A DNA stretch of 64,000 nucleotides from Curtobacterium citreum (GTDB taxonomy: Bacteria; Actinomycetota; Actinomycetes; Actinomycetales; Microbacteriaceae): positions 2,790,001 through 2,854,000 of the forward strand of contig NZ_VFMQ01000001.1 of assembly GCF_006715175.1 (NCBI RefSeq), in the 5' to 3' direction. Every line of letters starts with the position of its first letter. The stretch's first letter is position 1. Position numbers and translations under genes: made by a program. The notes beneath the pieces were generated by a model. The model saw only the letters and a list, made by a program, of their open reading frames with translations, was not told the DNA's origin and did no database searches. Below, in pieces: positions 42,958-51,150 of this stretch.

Positions 42958-44520
42958 TCAGTCGCGGCCGGGGGCGGCGCCGTGGTCGACCGTGGGGTCG
43001 TCGGCGGACAGCGCGGGCATGCGCGGCGACCGGTGCTCGAGGGCGCGGAAGAGCACGAGCCCGAGGCCGCAGCCGATGAACCAGCTGTAGTTCGACAGCC
43101 ACGGCAGGACGCCGGTGGCGGGCGGCAGCACCGCGCTGGCGACCGACACGGCACCGGCGACGACGAGGGTCCAGATCGCGTTCGGGTTCCAGCCGTTGCG
43201 GTACCAGTAGCGCGCGGTCGGCTCCTTCGAGTACATGTCGTCGACCGCGACGCGCTGCTTCGCGACGAGGTAGTACCCGGCGATGAGGATGCCGAACAGC
43301 GGGCCGATGAGCGCACCGAGGATGCCGAGCGTGTATAGGATCGCCTGGTCGTTGCCGTACCAGTTCCACGGGGTCAGCAGGACCGAGCCGACGGCGGCGA
43401 TCATGCCGCCTGCGCGCCAGCTGATCTTCCGCGGGGCGACGTTCGAGAAGTCGAACGCGGGGCTGATGAAGTTCGCGACGATGTTGATGCCGACCGTCGC
43501 GGTGACGAAGGTCAGTCCGCCGAGCAGCACCGCGAACGGCGCGTCGATCGCCTGCACGGTCTCGATCGGGTCGGTGATGAGCTTGCCGAACACCGGGACC
43601 GTGGCGCTCGCGCACAGCACGGTGAGGATCGAGAAGAACAGGAAGTTGACCGGCAGGCCCCAGAGGTTCCCGCGCTTGACGGCCCGGAAGCTGCGGCCGT
43701 AGCGCGAGAAGTCACCGAAGTTGAGCATCGGGCCCGAGAAGTAGCTGACGACGATCGCGATCGCCGAGAGCATCACCGGGATCGACGCGCCGAAGGACAT
43801 CGGTGCGCCGGTGTGCAGCGTCAGCGAGATGTTGCCGATGCCGGCCTTCGCGACGAGGTACACGGCGAGGGCGATCATCACGACGTACACCGCGGGGCCG
43901 GCCCAGTCGATGAAGCGCCGGATCGCCTCCATGCCCATCGAGAACAGCGCCGCCTGGGCGACCCAGAGGATCGCGTACGAGATCCAGCCGAGCGCGGACA
44001 GGCCGAGGAACGAGTGGTCCAGGAGCGCAGTCGACCCGGGGACGAACTTCAGGAACACGATGTTGAGGGACTGCGCGGCGAGGAACGTCTGCACGCCGTA
44101 CCAGGCCATCGCGATGAGCCCGCGGATGATCGCCGGGACGTTCGCGCCGACGACGCCGAACACCGCGCGGTTGATCACCGGGTACGGGACCCCGGTCCGC
44201 TGCGACGGCTTCGCGACGAGGTTCGCGAACACCTGCACGATCAGGATGCCGACGACCAGGGCGACGAGGACCTGCCAGCTCGCGATGCCCAGGGCGAAGA
44301 GCGACCCGGCGGTGACGTAGCCGCCGACCGAGTGCACGTCGGACATCCAGAACGCGAAGATGTTGTAGCTCGTCCAGCGCTGCTCGCGGAGCGGGGCGAG
44401 GTCCTCGTTGGTGAGCGCCGGGTCGTACCCGGGCTTGACGACACCGGCGCCCGCGCGGGCGGTCGACGGCGGAGTGGGGGCGTGGGGCGCGGCGACCGGG
44501 GTCGCGATCTCTGTGACCAA
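42958..44520 (-). CDS. NCS1-family allantoin/nucleobase permease, TTG start
   Basis: A 520-residue transporter with about 12 helices. LAPLREQRWTSYNIFAFWMSD and GVPYPVINRAVFGVVGANVPA are NCS1 signatures (Fur/Mhp1 group), importing allantoin, hydantoin or purines with a cation. It leads the allantoin operon, which points to allantoin. The start is TTG at 44520, with GGAGG 6 nt upstream; no ATG or GTG suits. A TAGCGT hexamer (44569-44574, reverse strand) would give a leader of about 42 nt. Confidence 0.92.
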   Translation of the reverse strand: MVTEIATPVAAPHAPTPPSTARAGAGVVKPGYDPALTNEDLAPLREQRWTSYNIFAFWMSDVHSVGGYVTAGSLFALGIASWQVLVALVVGILIVQVFANLVAKPSQRTGVPYPVINRAVFGVVGANVPAIIRGLIAMAWYGVQTFLAAQSLNIVFLKFVPGSTALLDHSFLGLSALGWISYAILWVAQAALFSMGMEAIRRFIDWAGPAVYVVMIALAVYLVAKAGIGNISLTLHTGAPMSFGASIPVMLSAIAIVVSYFSGPMLNFGDFSRYGRSFRAVKRGNLWGLPVNFLFFSILTVLCASATVPVFGKLITDPIETVQAIDAPFAVLLGGLTFVTATVGINIVANFISPAFDFSNVAPRKISWRAGGMIAAVGSVLLTPWNWYGNDQAILYTLGILGALIGPLFGILIAGYYLVAKQRVAVDDMYSKEPTARYWYRNGWNPNAIWTLVVAGAVSVASAVLPPATGVLPWLSNYSWFIGCGLGLVLFRALEHRSPRMPALSADDPTVDHGAAPGRD

Positions 44521-44568
44521 GGCGTCCTCCGTGGGAGTGGGAACGGGGGTGGGTCCCCGTGTTCCCCG

Positions 44569-44574
44569 ACGCTA
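44569..44574 (-). promoter_or_regulatory. -10 hexamer of the allantoin operon
   Basis: TAGCGT on the minus strand lies about 49 bp before the TTG start of the permease gene, with GGAGG in between. It is the only TANNNT at a suitable distance. The rest of the 184-bp gap to the VIT gene shows no strong terminator. Confidence 0.4.
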
Positions 44575-44704
44575 GGGAGCCTCTTCGCGCCGCCCGTTTC
44601 CCTCGTGTAACGGTCGTGTGACGCGACGACCGTCCTGGAACGCCTGTTCCGAGCGCTGGCAGCGGCTGATGAGGCCGGTGCAGCCGGTGCGGCCGGTCCT
44701 GCTG

Positions 44705-45436
44705 CTAGAACGCGTGCGTGCCGAGGAGCGCACCGGCCGCGTAGGTCGCGGCGAGGGCGAGCGCGCCACCCACCACGACCCGGACCGTCGCACGCCCGCG
44801 GCGGGCACCGCCCAGGACCGCACCGGTCGTGCCGGTCGCCGCGAGGGCCACGAGCACAGCGACGACGGTGACGACGATGCGGGAGGACTCCGGCGCCAGC
44901 AGCATCGCCAGGAAGGGCAGCAGCGCACCCGTCGTGAAGGTCGCCGCGGAGACCCACGCCGCGCGCCAGGGGCTGACGACCTCGTCCTCGGCGTCCCGGA
45001 GCGCGGCCGCAGCCCGACGACGACGGACCTCGGGGCGGACGAGCTGCCGGGCGACGGCCTCGGCGACGTCGTCGTCCACGCCGAGCGAGCGGTAGTGCGC
45101 AGCGAGGGTCGGCGCGTCCTCGGCGTCGGCCTCGAGCTGGGCCTGCTGCGCCGCCTGCCCGGTGCGCTGCGCGTCGCGGGCACCGCTCACCGAGATGTAC
45201 TCGCCGAGGGCCATCGAGATCGCCCCGCCGACCAGGGCCGCGGTGCCCGCGGCGACGACGGGACCGGTGCCGGCTCCCGCACCCGCGACGCCGACGAGCA
45301 CGGCGGCGACGGACACGATGCCGTCGTTCGCGCCGAGCAGGCCCGCTCGGAGCCAGTTGAGCCGGGCGGCGCTGGTGGCGTCGTCGTGCTCGGAGACGGG
45401 CAGGGCGAGGTCCGATGCGGTCGACATGTCGGCCAT
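44705..45436 (-). CDS. VIT1/CCC1-family Fe2+/Mn2+ transporter
   Basis: A 243-residue membrane protein with five predicted helices. LRAGLLGANDGIVSVAAVLVGV and GGAISMALGEYISVSGARDAQ are the family hallmarks (metal-binding Asp/Glu and Met); the hydrophilic middle part (about 85-145) is the cytosolic metal-binding domain. It exports iron or manganese. A DtxR-type box lies 63 bp upstream, as expected for a metal-controlled gene. ATG at 45436 or 45427 are both possible starts. Confidence 0.92.
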   Translation of the reverse strand: MADMSTASDLALPVSEHDDATSAARLNWLRAGLLGANDGIVSVAAVLVGVAGAGAGTGPVVAAGTAALVGGAISMALGEYISVSGARDAQRTGQAAQQAQLEADAEDAPTLAAHYRSLGVDDDVAEAVARQLVRPEVRRRRAAAALRDAEDEVVSPWRAAWVSAATFTTGALLPFLAMLLAPESSRIVVTVVAVLVALAATGTTGAVLGGARRGRATVRVVVGGALALAATYAAGALLGTHAF

Positions 45437-45498
45437 CGAACCACGGTCGCGGCCGGTCCGCCAGCAAGGGAAGGCTGCCCTGACCGGGGCTTTCCTGG

Positions 45499-45517
45499 TG
45501 AGGTGAGCCTCACCTGA
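45499..45517. promoter_or_regulatory. DtxR/IdeR-type metal box upstream of the VIT gene
   Basis: TGAGGTGAGCCTCACCTGA matches 15 of 19 positions of the iron box TTAGGTTAGSCTAACCTAA and contains a perfect 7-1-7 palindrome, AGGTGAGCCTCACCT. It overlaps the stop codon of the upstream acetyltransferase gene. In iron-storage genes IdeR bound upstream activates; activation of an exporter here is an inference. Confidence 0.65.
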
Positions 45518-46019
45518 CCTGGGCGGATACCGCGCTCCAGACCCGGGTCGGACGGCCGCTCAGAGCGTGCGGGAAGGCCTCCCCGAGCGGCGCGAACCCG
45601 GCACTCCGGTACAGCGCGAGGGCCGCGGTGTTGTCGTCGAGGGCGTGCAGCTCCGTACGGTGGTGCCCGGCGTGGGCGGCTGCGGACACGGCAGCCGCGA
45701 GCAGGCGTCGGCCGAGCCCGTGCCCCTGCGCCGCGGGGTGCACAGCGAGCAAGCTGAGGTACGCCGCACCGGTGTCCGCTCCCCCGCCGGTGCCGGGCGC
45801 GGTCACGAGGGCGAAGCCGACCGGGCCGCTCCCCGGTGCAGTCTCGGCGACCACGAGGGCGACGCGCTCCGCGCCGAACTTGTCCCGGGCGCGCTCCCGC
45901 ACGGCGTCAGAGGGCGGCAGGCCGTCGCGGGCGGCGACGGCCGCGACCCAGAGTTCGGTGGCGGCCACCGCGGTTCCGTCGTCGTCCGCGGTGCGCACGA
46001 CGAAGGACGACCCGATCAC
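45510..46019 (-). CDS. GNAT family N-acetyltransferase
   Basis: A 169-residue acetyltransferase with VGFALVTAPG, the acetyl-CoA loop LSLLAVHPAAQGHGLGRRLLAAA and ELHALDDNTAALALYRSAGF. Acceptor unknown. GTG at 46019 lies 6 nt after TACAGT (46026-46031, reverse strand), indicating a leaderless mRNA and fixing the start. Its stop lies inside the metal box for the next gene. Confidence 0.9.
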   Translation of the reverse strand: MIGSSFVVRTADDDGTAVAATELWVAAVAARDGLPPSDAVRERARDKFGAERVALVVAETAPGSGPVGFALVTAPGTGGGADTGAAYLSLLAVHPAAQGHGLGRRLLAAAVSAAAHAGHHRTELHALDDNTAALALYRSAGFAPLGEAFPHALSGRPTRVWSAVSAQVR

Positions 46020-46054
46020 CCGACCACTGTACGACCGCCGCGCGGGACCGCCGG

Positions 46055-47476
46055 TCAGACGGCCGACCGGGCGCCGATCCGGTAGCCGGCGCCCCGGTGT
46101 TCCTCGGGCAGCCGGTCGCCGCGGCCGTGCAGCTTGTGGCGCAGCGACCCCGCGACGTAGGCCTCGGGGTAGGCACCGCGGGCGCGGAGCTCGGGGATGA
46201 CGAACTCGATGACGTCCTCCCAGGTCCCCGGGGTCACGGCGTACGCCAGGTTGAACCCGTCGACGTCGGTCTCCCGCTGGATCTCGACGAGCCGGTCCGC
46301 GATGGTTGCTCCGCTGCCGACCTCGACCGGGCCGAGTCCGCCGATCGCGGTCTGGCGGGCGATGTCCCGGACGGTCCAGTTCGCGCCGTCCTCGCCCGTC
46401 GCGGCGGACAGGTTCGCGGCCGCCGACTGGATCGCGTTCGACTCGATGTTCCCGAGGGGCTCGTCGAGGTCGTACTGCGACAGGTCGACGCCCATCCACC
46501 CGGAGTTGAGCACGAGCGCGCCTTCCTCGGACGCGTAGGACAGGTAGTCGCGGTGCTTCGCCTGCGCGGCCTCGTCGGTCGCGTCGGTGATGACCGTCAG
46601 GAGCGTGTAGATCTTCGCGGCGTACCGGTCCCGCCCGGCGGCCTCGAGCGCGTCGCGGATCTTCCGGACGGTGGCGGCGAGCTGCGGGAGCGTGGGCGCG
46701 CCGACGAACACGGCCTCGGCGTTCTCCGCCGCGAAACGCACGCCCCGCGGGGACGCCCCGGCCTGGTACACGACGGGGCTCCGCTGCACCGAGGGCTCGG
46801 AGAGGTGGATGCCCGGGACGTCGAAGTGCTGCCCGTGGTGCTCGATGGGGTGGACCTTCGCCGGGTCGGTGAACACCCCGGACGTGCGGTCCTCGACGAC
46901 GGCGTCGTCCTCCCACGAGCCCTCCCAGAGCTTGTAGAGGACCTCGAGGTACTCGTCGGCGACGTCGTAGCGGTCGTCGTGCGACAGCTGGTCCGTCTGG
47001 CCCATGTTCCGCGCGGCGCTCGGCAGGTAGCCCGTCACGACGTTCCAGCCGATGCGGCCCTTCGTCAGGTGGTCGAGCGTCGAGATGCGGCGGGCGAACG
47101 GGTACGGGTGCTCGTACGCGGTACCGGCGGTGATGCCGAAGCCGAGGTGCTCGGTGACGGCGGCCATCGCGGACACGAGCAGGATCGGGTCGTTGACCGG
47201 GACCTGCGACCCGGTGCGGAGCGCGGCCTCGTTCGAGTCGCCGTACACGTCGTAGGTGCCGAGCACGTCCGCGATGAAGATGCCGTCGAACGTCCCGCGC
47301 TCGAGCGTCTTCGCGAGCTCGGTCCAGTACGACAGGTCGTTGTAGTGCCGCGAGCGGTCGCGCGGGTGCCGCCACAGTCCGGAGGACTGGTGCGCGACGC
47401 AGTTCATGTCGAACGCGTTGAAGCGGATCTGCCGGGTCGCGGTCTCACGGGGCTCGGTGTCGTTCGTCGAGGTCAC
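46055..47476 (-). CDS. NtaA/SnaA/DszA-type FMN-dependent monooxygenase
   Basis: A 473-residue luciferase-fold enzyme that needs reduced FMN from a separate reductase. RFNAFDMNCVAHQSSGLWRHP, FIADVLGTYDVYG, GRIGWNVVTGYLPSAARNMG and VYQAGASPRGVRFAAENAEAVF are typical. Members cleave C-S or C-N bonds in aminopolycarboxylates, sulfones and similar xenobiotics; substrate not decidable. GTG at 47476 lies 6 nt after TAGCTT (47483-47488, reverse strand). Confidence 0.92.
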   Translation of the reverse strand: MTSTNDTEPRETATRQIRFNAFDMNCVAHQSSGLWRHPRDRSRHYNDLSYWTELAKTLERGTFDGIFIADVLGTYDVYGDSNEAALRTGSQVPVNDPILLVSAMAAVTEHLGFGITAGTAYEHPYPFARRISTLDHLTKGRIGWNVVTGYLPSAARNMGQTDQLSHDDRYDVADEYLEVLYKLWEGSWEDDAVVEDRTSGVFTDPAKVHPIEHHGQHFDVPGIHLSEPSVQRSPVVYQAGASPRGVRFAAENAEAVFVGAPTLPQLAATVRKIRDALEAAGRDRYAAKIYTLLTVITDATDEAAQAKHRDYLSYASEEGALVLNSGWMGVDLSQYDLDEPLGNIESNAIQSAAANLSAATGEDGANWTVRDIARQTAIGGLGPVEVGSGATIADRLVEIQRETDVDGFNLAYAVTPGTWEDVIEFVIPELRARGAYPEAYVAGSLRHKLHGRGDRLPEEHRGAGYRIGARSAV

Positions 47477-47588
47477 GTCGCGAAGCTACGTCGCGCAGCG
47501 CCGTCCGTCACGGACGGTGACGTTGCGTGACGCTGCAGGACGCCACCGGCGGCTGTCGGAGACCCCTGCCCACCGCCGGGTCCGACGC

Positions 47589-48035
47589 TCAGGCGGCGGA
47601 CGCCTCGCGCACGGCGGCCTCGGCGGCGACCCACGCGAGCATGCCGCACTTCACACGCATCACGAACTTCGAGACGCCGTGGAACGCCACGAGGTCCTCG
47701 AGCACGTCCTCGTCGGGCTCCCCCGCCCCGCGCGAGCGCATCATCGTCCGGAACGCCTCGGTGAGCTCGAGCAGCTCGGGGACGGTCCGCCCGGGGGCCA
47801 TGTCGGCGAGGACGGAGGCGGACGCCATCGAGATCGAGCACCCGTCGCCCTGCCACCCGATCGCCGCGATGCGATCCGTGCCGGGCTCGAGGCGGACGCT
47901 GACGGTGATCTCGTCGCCGCAGGTCGGGTTCCGCTCGAAGTGCGACGCATCGGCGTCGTCGAGCACGAGGTCGCCGTGCCGGGCCTTGGCGTGGTCGAGG
48001 ATGACCTGCTGGTAGAGCGAGTCGAGGCCGTTCAC
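47589..48035 (-). CDS. sufU: SufU-type Fe-S cluster assembly sulfurtransferase
   Basis: A 148-residue IscU-like protein with the three cysteines in NPTCGDE, GDGCSISMAS and RVKCGMLAWV and the zinc-binding aspartate in the first motif. SufU takes sulfur from SufS through zinc-ligand exchange and hands it to SufBCD. GTG at 48035 overlaps the sufS stop (GTGA), matching their direct interaction. Confidence 0.96.
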   Translation of the reverse strand: MNGLDSLYQQVILDHAKARHGDLVLDDADASHFERNPTCGDEITVSVRLEPGTDRIAAIGWQGDGCSISMASASVLADMAPGRTVPELLELTEAFRTMMRSRGAGEPDEDVLEDLVAFHGVSKFVMRVKCGMLAWVAAEAAVREASAA

Positions 48036-49333
48036 GAGGATGCTCCGAAGTAGTCGCGGACCTCGGCGACGGCCGCGAGGAACCGGTCGACGTCCTCGTC
48101 GGTCGTGTACACGTACGTGCTGGCGCGGCTCGTGGCGGTCAGGCCGAGCCGGCGGTGCAGCGGCTGGGCGCAGTGGTGGCCGGAGCGGACCGCGATCCCC
48201 TGCGCGTCGAGGTACTGGGAGACGTCGTGGGCGTGCACCCCGTCGACGTCGAACGCGACGAGCCCGGAGCGCGGGACCCCGACGGGCGGTCCGACGACGC
48301 GGATGCCCGGGACCGCGGCGAGGCCCTCGAGCATGCGCTGCGCGAGCGTCTCCTCGTGGTCGCGCACCCGGTCCGTGCCGATCCGCTCGAGGTACCGGAC
48401 GGCCTCGGCGAGCGCGACGGCCTGGGACACCGGCTGCGTCCCCGCCTCGAACCGCTCGGGCGCGGGCATGAAGTCCGACGACTCCATCGTGACGGTGGTG
48501 ATCATCGAACCGCCGGTGCGGAACGGCGGCAGGGCGTCGAGGAGCTCCTGGCGGCCCCAGAGCACGCCGATGCCGTTCGGTCCGAGCATCTTGTGCCCGG
48601 AGAACGCCGCGAAGTCGACGTCGAGCGCCCCGAGGTCGAGGGGCCTGTGCGGCGCGGACTGGCAGGCGTCCAGGACGACCAGGGCGCCGTGCTCGTGCGC
48701 GGCGGCCACGACCTCGGCCACCGGCGCGATCATGCCCGTGACGTTCGAGACGTGCGCGAACGCGACCACCCGGGTGCGCGGCCCGATCAACGCGACCATG
48801 TCCGCCGCGGTCCAGGTGCCGTCGTCGGCGACCGGCACCCAGCGGAGCGTGGCACCGGTCAGGGCGACGAGCTCCTGCCACGGCACGAGGTTCGCGTGGT
48901 GCTCGGCCTCGGTCACGAGGACCTCGTCGCCCGGGCCGATGCGGAAGCGGTCCGCGGTGGCTCCCCCGCGACCGCGGCTCGCGTTGGCGATGCCGTACGC
49001 CACGAGGTTGAGGGCGTCGGTGGCGTTCGCCGTCCAGACGACCTCCGACGGCGAGGCCGCCCCGACGAAGCGCGCGACGGTGGCACGGGCGTCCTCGTAG
49101 GCGTCGGTGCTGAGCGCCGCGAGCGTGTGCGCGCCGCGGTGCACGGCCGCGTTGTCGGTCTCGAGGAACCGGCGCTCGGCGTCGAGCACCTGCACGGGGC
49201 GCTCGGCCGTCGCCCCGGAGTCCAGGTAGGCGAGCGGGTGACCGTTGACCTGTTGTTGGAGGATCGGGAAGTCCCGCTTGATCGCGGCGACCTCGGCGTC
49301 GGTCAGCGGCTGGTTCGGAGCGGGGACGGTCAC
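48032..49333 (-). CDS. sufS: SufS-type cysteine desulfurase
   Basis: A 433-residue PLP enzyme that frees sulfur from cysteine. The PLP lysine is in FSGHKMLGPNG, the active cysteine in VRSGHHCAQP, and VTEAEHHANLVPWQ and FAHVSNVTG bind PLP. It is encoded with sufU as a pair away from sufBCD. GTG at 49333 fits homologues; an in-frame TTG 36 nt upstream is possible. The promoter is unclear. Confidence 0.95.
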   Translation of the reverse strand: MTVPAPNQPLTDAEVAAIKRDFPILQQQVNGHPLAYLDSGATAERPVQVLDAERRFLETDNAAVHRGAHTLAALSTDAYEDARATVARFVGAASPSEVVWTANATDALNLVAYGIANASRGRGGATADRFRIGPGDEVLVTEAEHHANLVPWQELVALTGATLRWVPVADDGTWTAADMVALIGPRTRVVAFAHVSNVTGMIAPVAEVVAAAHEHGALVVLDACQSAPHRPLDLGALDVDFAAFSGHKMLGPNGIGVLWGRQELLDALPPFRTGGSMITTVTMESSDFMPAPERFEAGTQPVSQAVALAEAVRYLERIGTDRVRDHEETLAQRMLEGLAAVPGIRVVGPPVGVPRSGLVAFDVDGVHAHDVSQYLDAQGIAVRSGHHCAQPLHRRLGLTATSRASTYVYTTDEDVDRFLAAVAEVRDYFGASS

Positions 49334-49393
49334 CCCACAATCGTGGTCCGTCTCCGCCCCCGCGTCCAATCGCTACGAGCGGAAGTGCCGGTC

Positions 49394-49606
49394 CTACTGG
49401 TTGCCGATGTGCTTGTCGGCCTGGTCCCGCGCGCCGTCGATCTTGTCGTCGTACTTGCCGCCCGTTGCCTTCTTCACCGCGTCCGCGACGCCGTCGAGGA
49501 TCTTGTCGCTGACGTCCTCGGCCTTCTCGCTCTTCAGTGCGTCCTGCACCTTGCCGTCCTGCAGGAACTGCTGTGCCTTCTTCGTGATGTCGTCGAACCC
49601 GGCCAT
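49394..49606 (-). CDS. MT0933-type antitoxin-like small protein, no toxin nearby
   Basis: A 70-residue charged helical protein (FDDITKKAQQFLQDGKVQDA, then GGKYDDKIDGARDQADKHIG) of the family named for the Mycobacterium protein MT0933/Rv0909, classified there as an antitoxin. No toxin-like gene lies beside it, so here it is probably a free-standing stress or housekeeping protein. ATG at 49606 follows GAGGAG by 6 nt. Confidence 0.8.
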   Translation of the reverse strand: MAGFDDITKKAQQFLQDGKVQDALKSEKAEDVSDKILDGVADAVKKATGGKYDDKIDGARDQADKHIGNQ

Positions 49607-49730
49607 GGCGGTCTCCTCGTGGTCGTGCGGGACCCCTCGCCCCGCGGTGCCGCCGATGCTAATCCGGGCAGCGGTCGGTGTCCGGGCCGGACGGAACAGG
49701 CGTCCGCAGCCCCGGTCGGGTCGTGCGGGT

Positions 49731-51041
49731 TCAGGCCATCTGGGCGCTGCGGCGGCGTGCGAGCAGGTACCCGACGGCGACGGAGCCGGTGATCGCGAGG
49801 AGCGACGGCACGAGGATGTCCGTGCCCTGCTGGGTGAACTCGACGACGAGCACGAGCGCGGTGAACGGCGCCCGCATCGTCGTGGCGAGGAAGGCCGCCG
49901 CACCGACGAAGGCGAAGGCCGCCAGGCTCGGGCCGTCGGCGGGCCAGAGCAGGATCCACGCCCCGCCGAGCGCGCCACCCACCGCCGAGCCGATCGCGAT
50001 CGAGGGCGTCAGGGTGCCGCCGACCGCGCCGGCGCCGATCGTGGCCGACGTGGTGATGGTGCGCAGGACCCCGAGGAGCAGCAGGAACAGGATGGGCGAC
50101 AGCCCCGCGAAGTCCGGGGACGACGAGGTCGCGTTCATCGCCACGAGCCCGAGCGCCCGGCCGTTGCCGAGGATCTCGGGGAACGGCACCGCGATGAGGC
50201 CGACCATCGCGAACACGACCGGCAGCACGACGAGCAGGTGCCAGCCCTTCGGCGCGGTGGCCTGCAGCCGGTTCGTCAGCTTCACGAACCCGACGCCGGC
50301 GAACCCGAGGAGCGGGCCCACCACGACCGCCCACACCAGGAGCGACGGCGTGAGGTGCATCGACGGCACGTGGTAGAGCACCTCGTCCGGGATCACGAGC
50401 CGTGCGGTGACCGCGGCGACGGCACTCGTCGCGAACGCCGGCAGCGCCGTCGCGAACGTGAGCTCCCCGAGCAGGACCTCGACGGCGAACAGCGCCCCGC
50501 CGAGCGGCACGTCGTAGACCGCGGCGAGACCAGCGGCCGCGCCGCAGGCGACGAGGATCTTCGTCTCGCGCGCGGTCAGGCCGGCCTTCGCGGTGACGAG
50601 CTGCGCGAGCCACGCCCCGATCTCCCGGGGCGCGACCTCCTTCCCGATGGAGGCGCCGAGCCCGACCGCGAGGATCTGCACGCCCGCGTTCGCAATGGTC
50701 GACAGGGCTGGCATCCGCTTGCCGCCGACGGCCGCCGGCACCGACACGACGGGCTTCGCCCACCGGCGGAGCGCCCACCACGCGACGCCGGTCAGCACAC
50801 CGGCCGCGGCGAGCGCGGCGAACCGGTTCCAGCCGGAGGGCGCGTCGGCCGCCTCGAGGTGCCCGCCGAAGGGGTACCCGAAGGCGACGAACTGGATGAG
50901 CTGGAGCGCGAGCCACACGCTGATGCCCGCGACGCCGCCGGCGACGCCGACGAGCGCGGTGATCACCGCGAGCTTGACGGCCCAGCGTGCACTCCCGGCG
51001 ACCGGCGTGGACGTGCGTGTCGCGTTCCCGGTCTGCGGCAT
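49731..51041 (-). CDS. ClC-family chloride channel/antiporter
   Basis: A 436-residue membrane protein with the duplicated ClC topology. GLGASIGKEVAPREIGAWLA contains the gating glutamate of the GKEGP motif (here GKEVAP, so Gly-Pro is altered), and GAVGGTLTPSIAIGSAVGG is the GxFxP-type loop with Thr in place of Phe. A central tyrosine equivalent to Y445 is not obvious. It may carry fluoride or chloride. ATG at 51041 lies 7 nt after TAGGCT (51049-51054, reverse strand). Confidence 0.9.
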   Translation of the reverse strand: MPQTGNATRTSTPVAGSARWAVKLAVITALVGVAGGVAGISVWLALQLIQFVAFGYPFGGHLEAADAPSGWNRFAALAAAGVLTGVAWWALRRWAKPVVSVPAAVGGKRMPALSTIANAGVQILAVGLGASIGKEVAPREIGAWLAQLVTAKAGLTARETKILVACGAAAGLAAVYDVPLGGALFAVEVLLGELTFATALPAFATSAVAAVTARLVIPDEVLYHVPSMHLTPSLLVWAVVVGPLLGFAGVGFVKLTNRLQATAPKGWHLLVVLPVVFAMVGLIAVPFPEILGNGRALGLVAMNATSSSPDFAGLSPILFLLLLGVLRTITTSATIGAGAVGGTLTPSIAIGSAVGGALGGAWILLWPADGPSLAAFAFVGAAAFLATTMRAPFTALVLVVEFTQQGTDILVPSLLAITGSVAVGYLLARRRSAQMA

Positions 51042-51078
51042 GTCCGGAAGCCTAGCGGCCGCCGGAGCGGTCCACTGC

Positions 51079-51123
51079 CGGCCTGGAGGATCGTGGCGGA
51101 GCCCGCCACGATCCTCCAGGCCG
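51079..51123. terminator. 21-bp perfect stem with a 3-nt loop
   Basis: 51079-51099 pairs exactly with 51103-51123. Both arms carry GGCCTGGAGG, the dispersed repeat core, and 51080-51096 is identical to 54601-54617 inside the TspO-like gene. It terminates the alpha-galactosidase gene. Confidence 0.8.
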
Positions 51124-51150
51124 TCCCGTGTCGGGCTGGCGCGTCCCGGG

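Noticed and set aside
49394..49606. Toxin-antitoxin module
   Set aside because: Flanked by sufS and a ClC gene; no toxin candidate on either strand.
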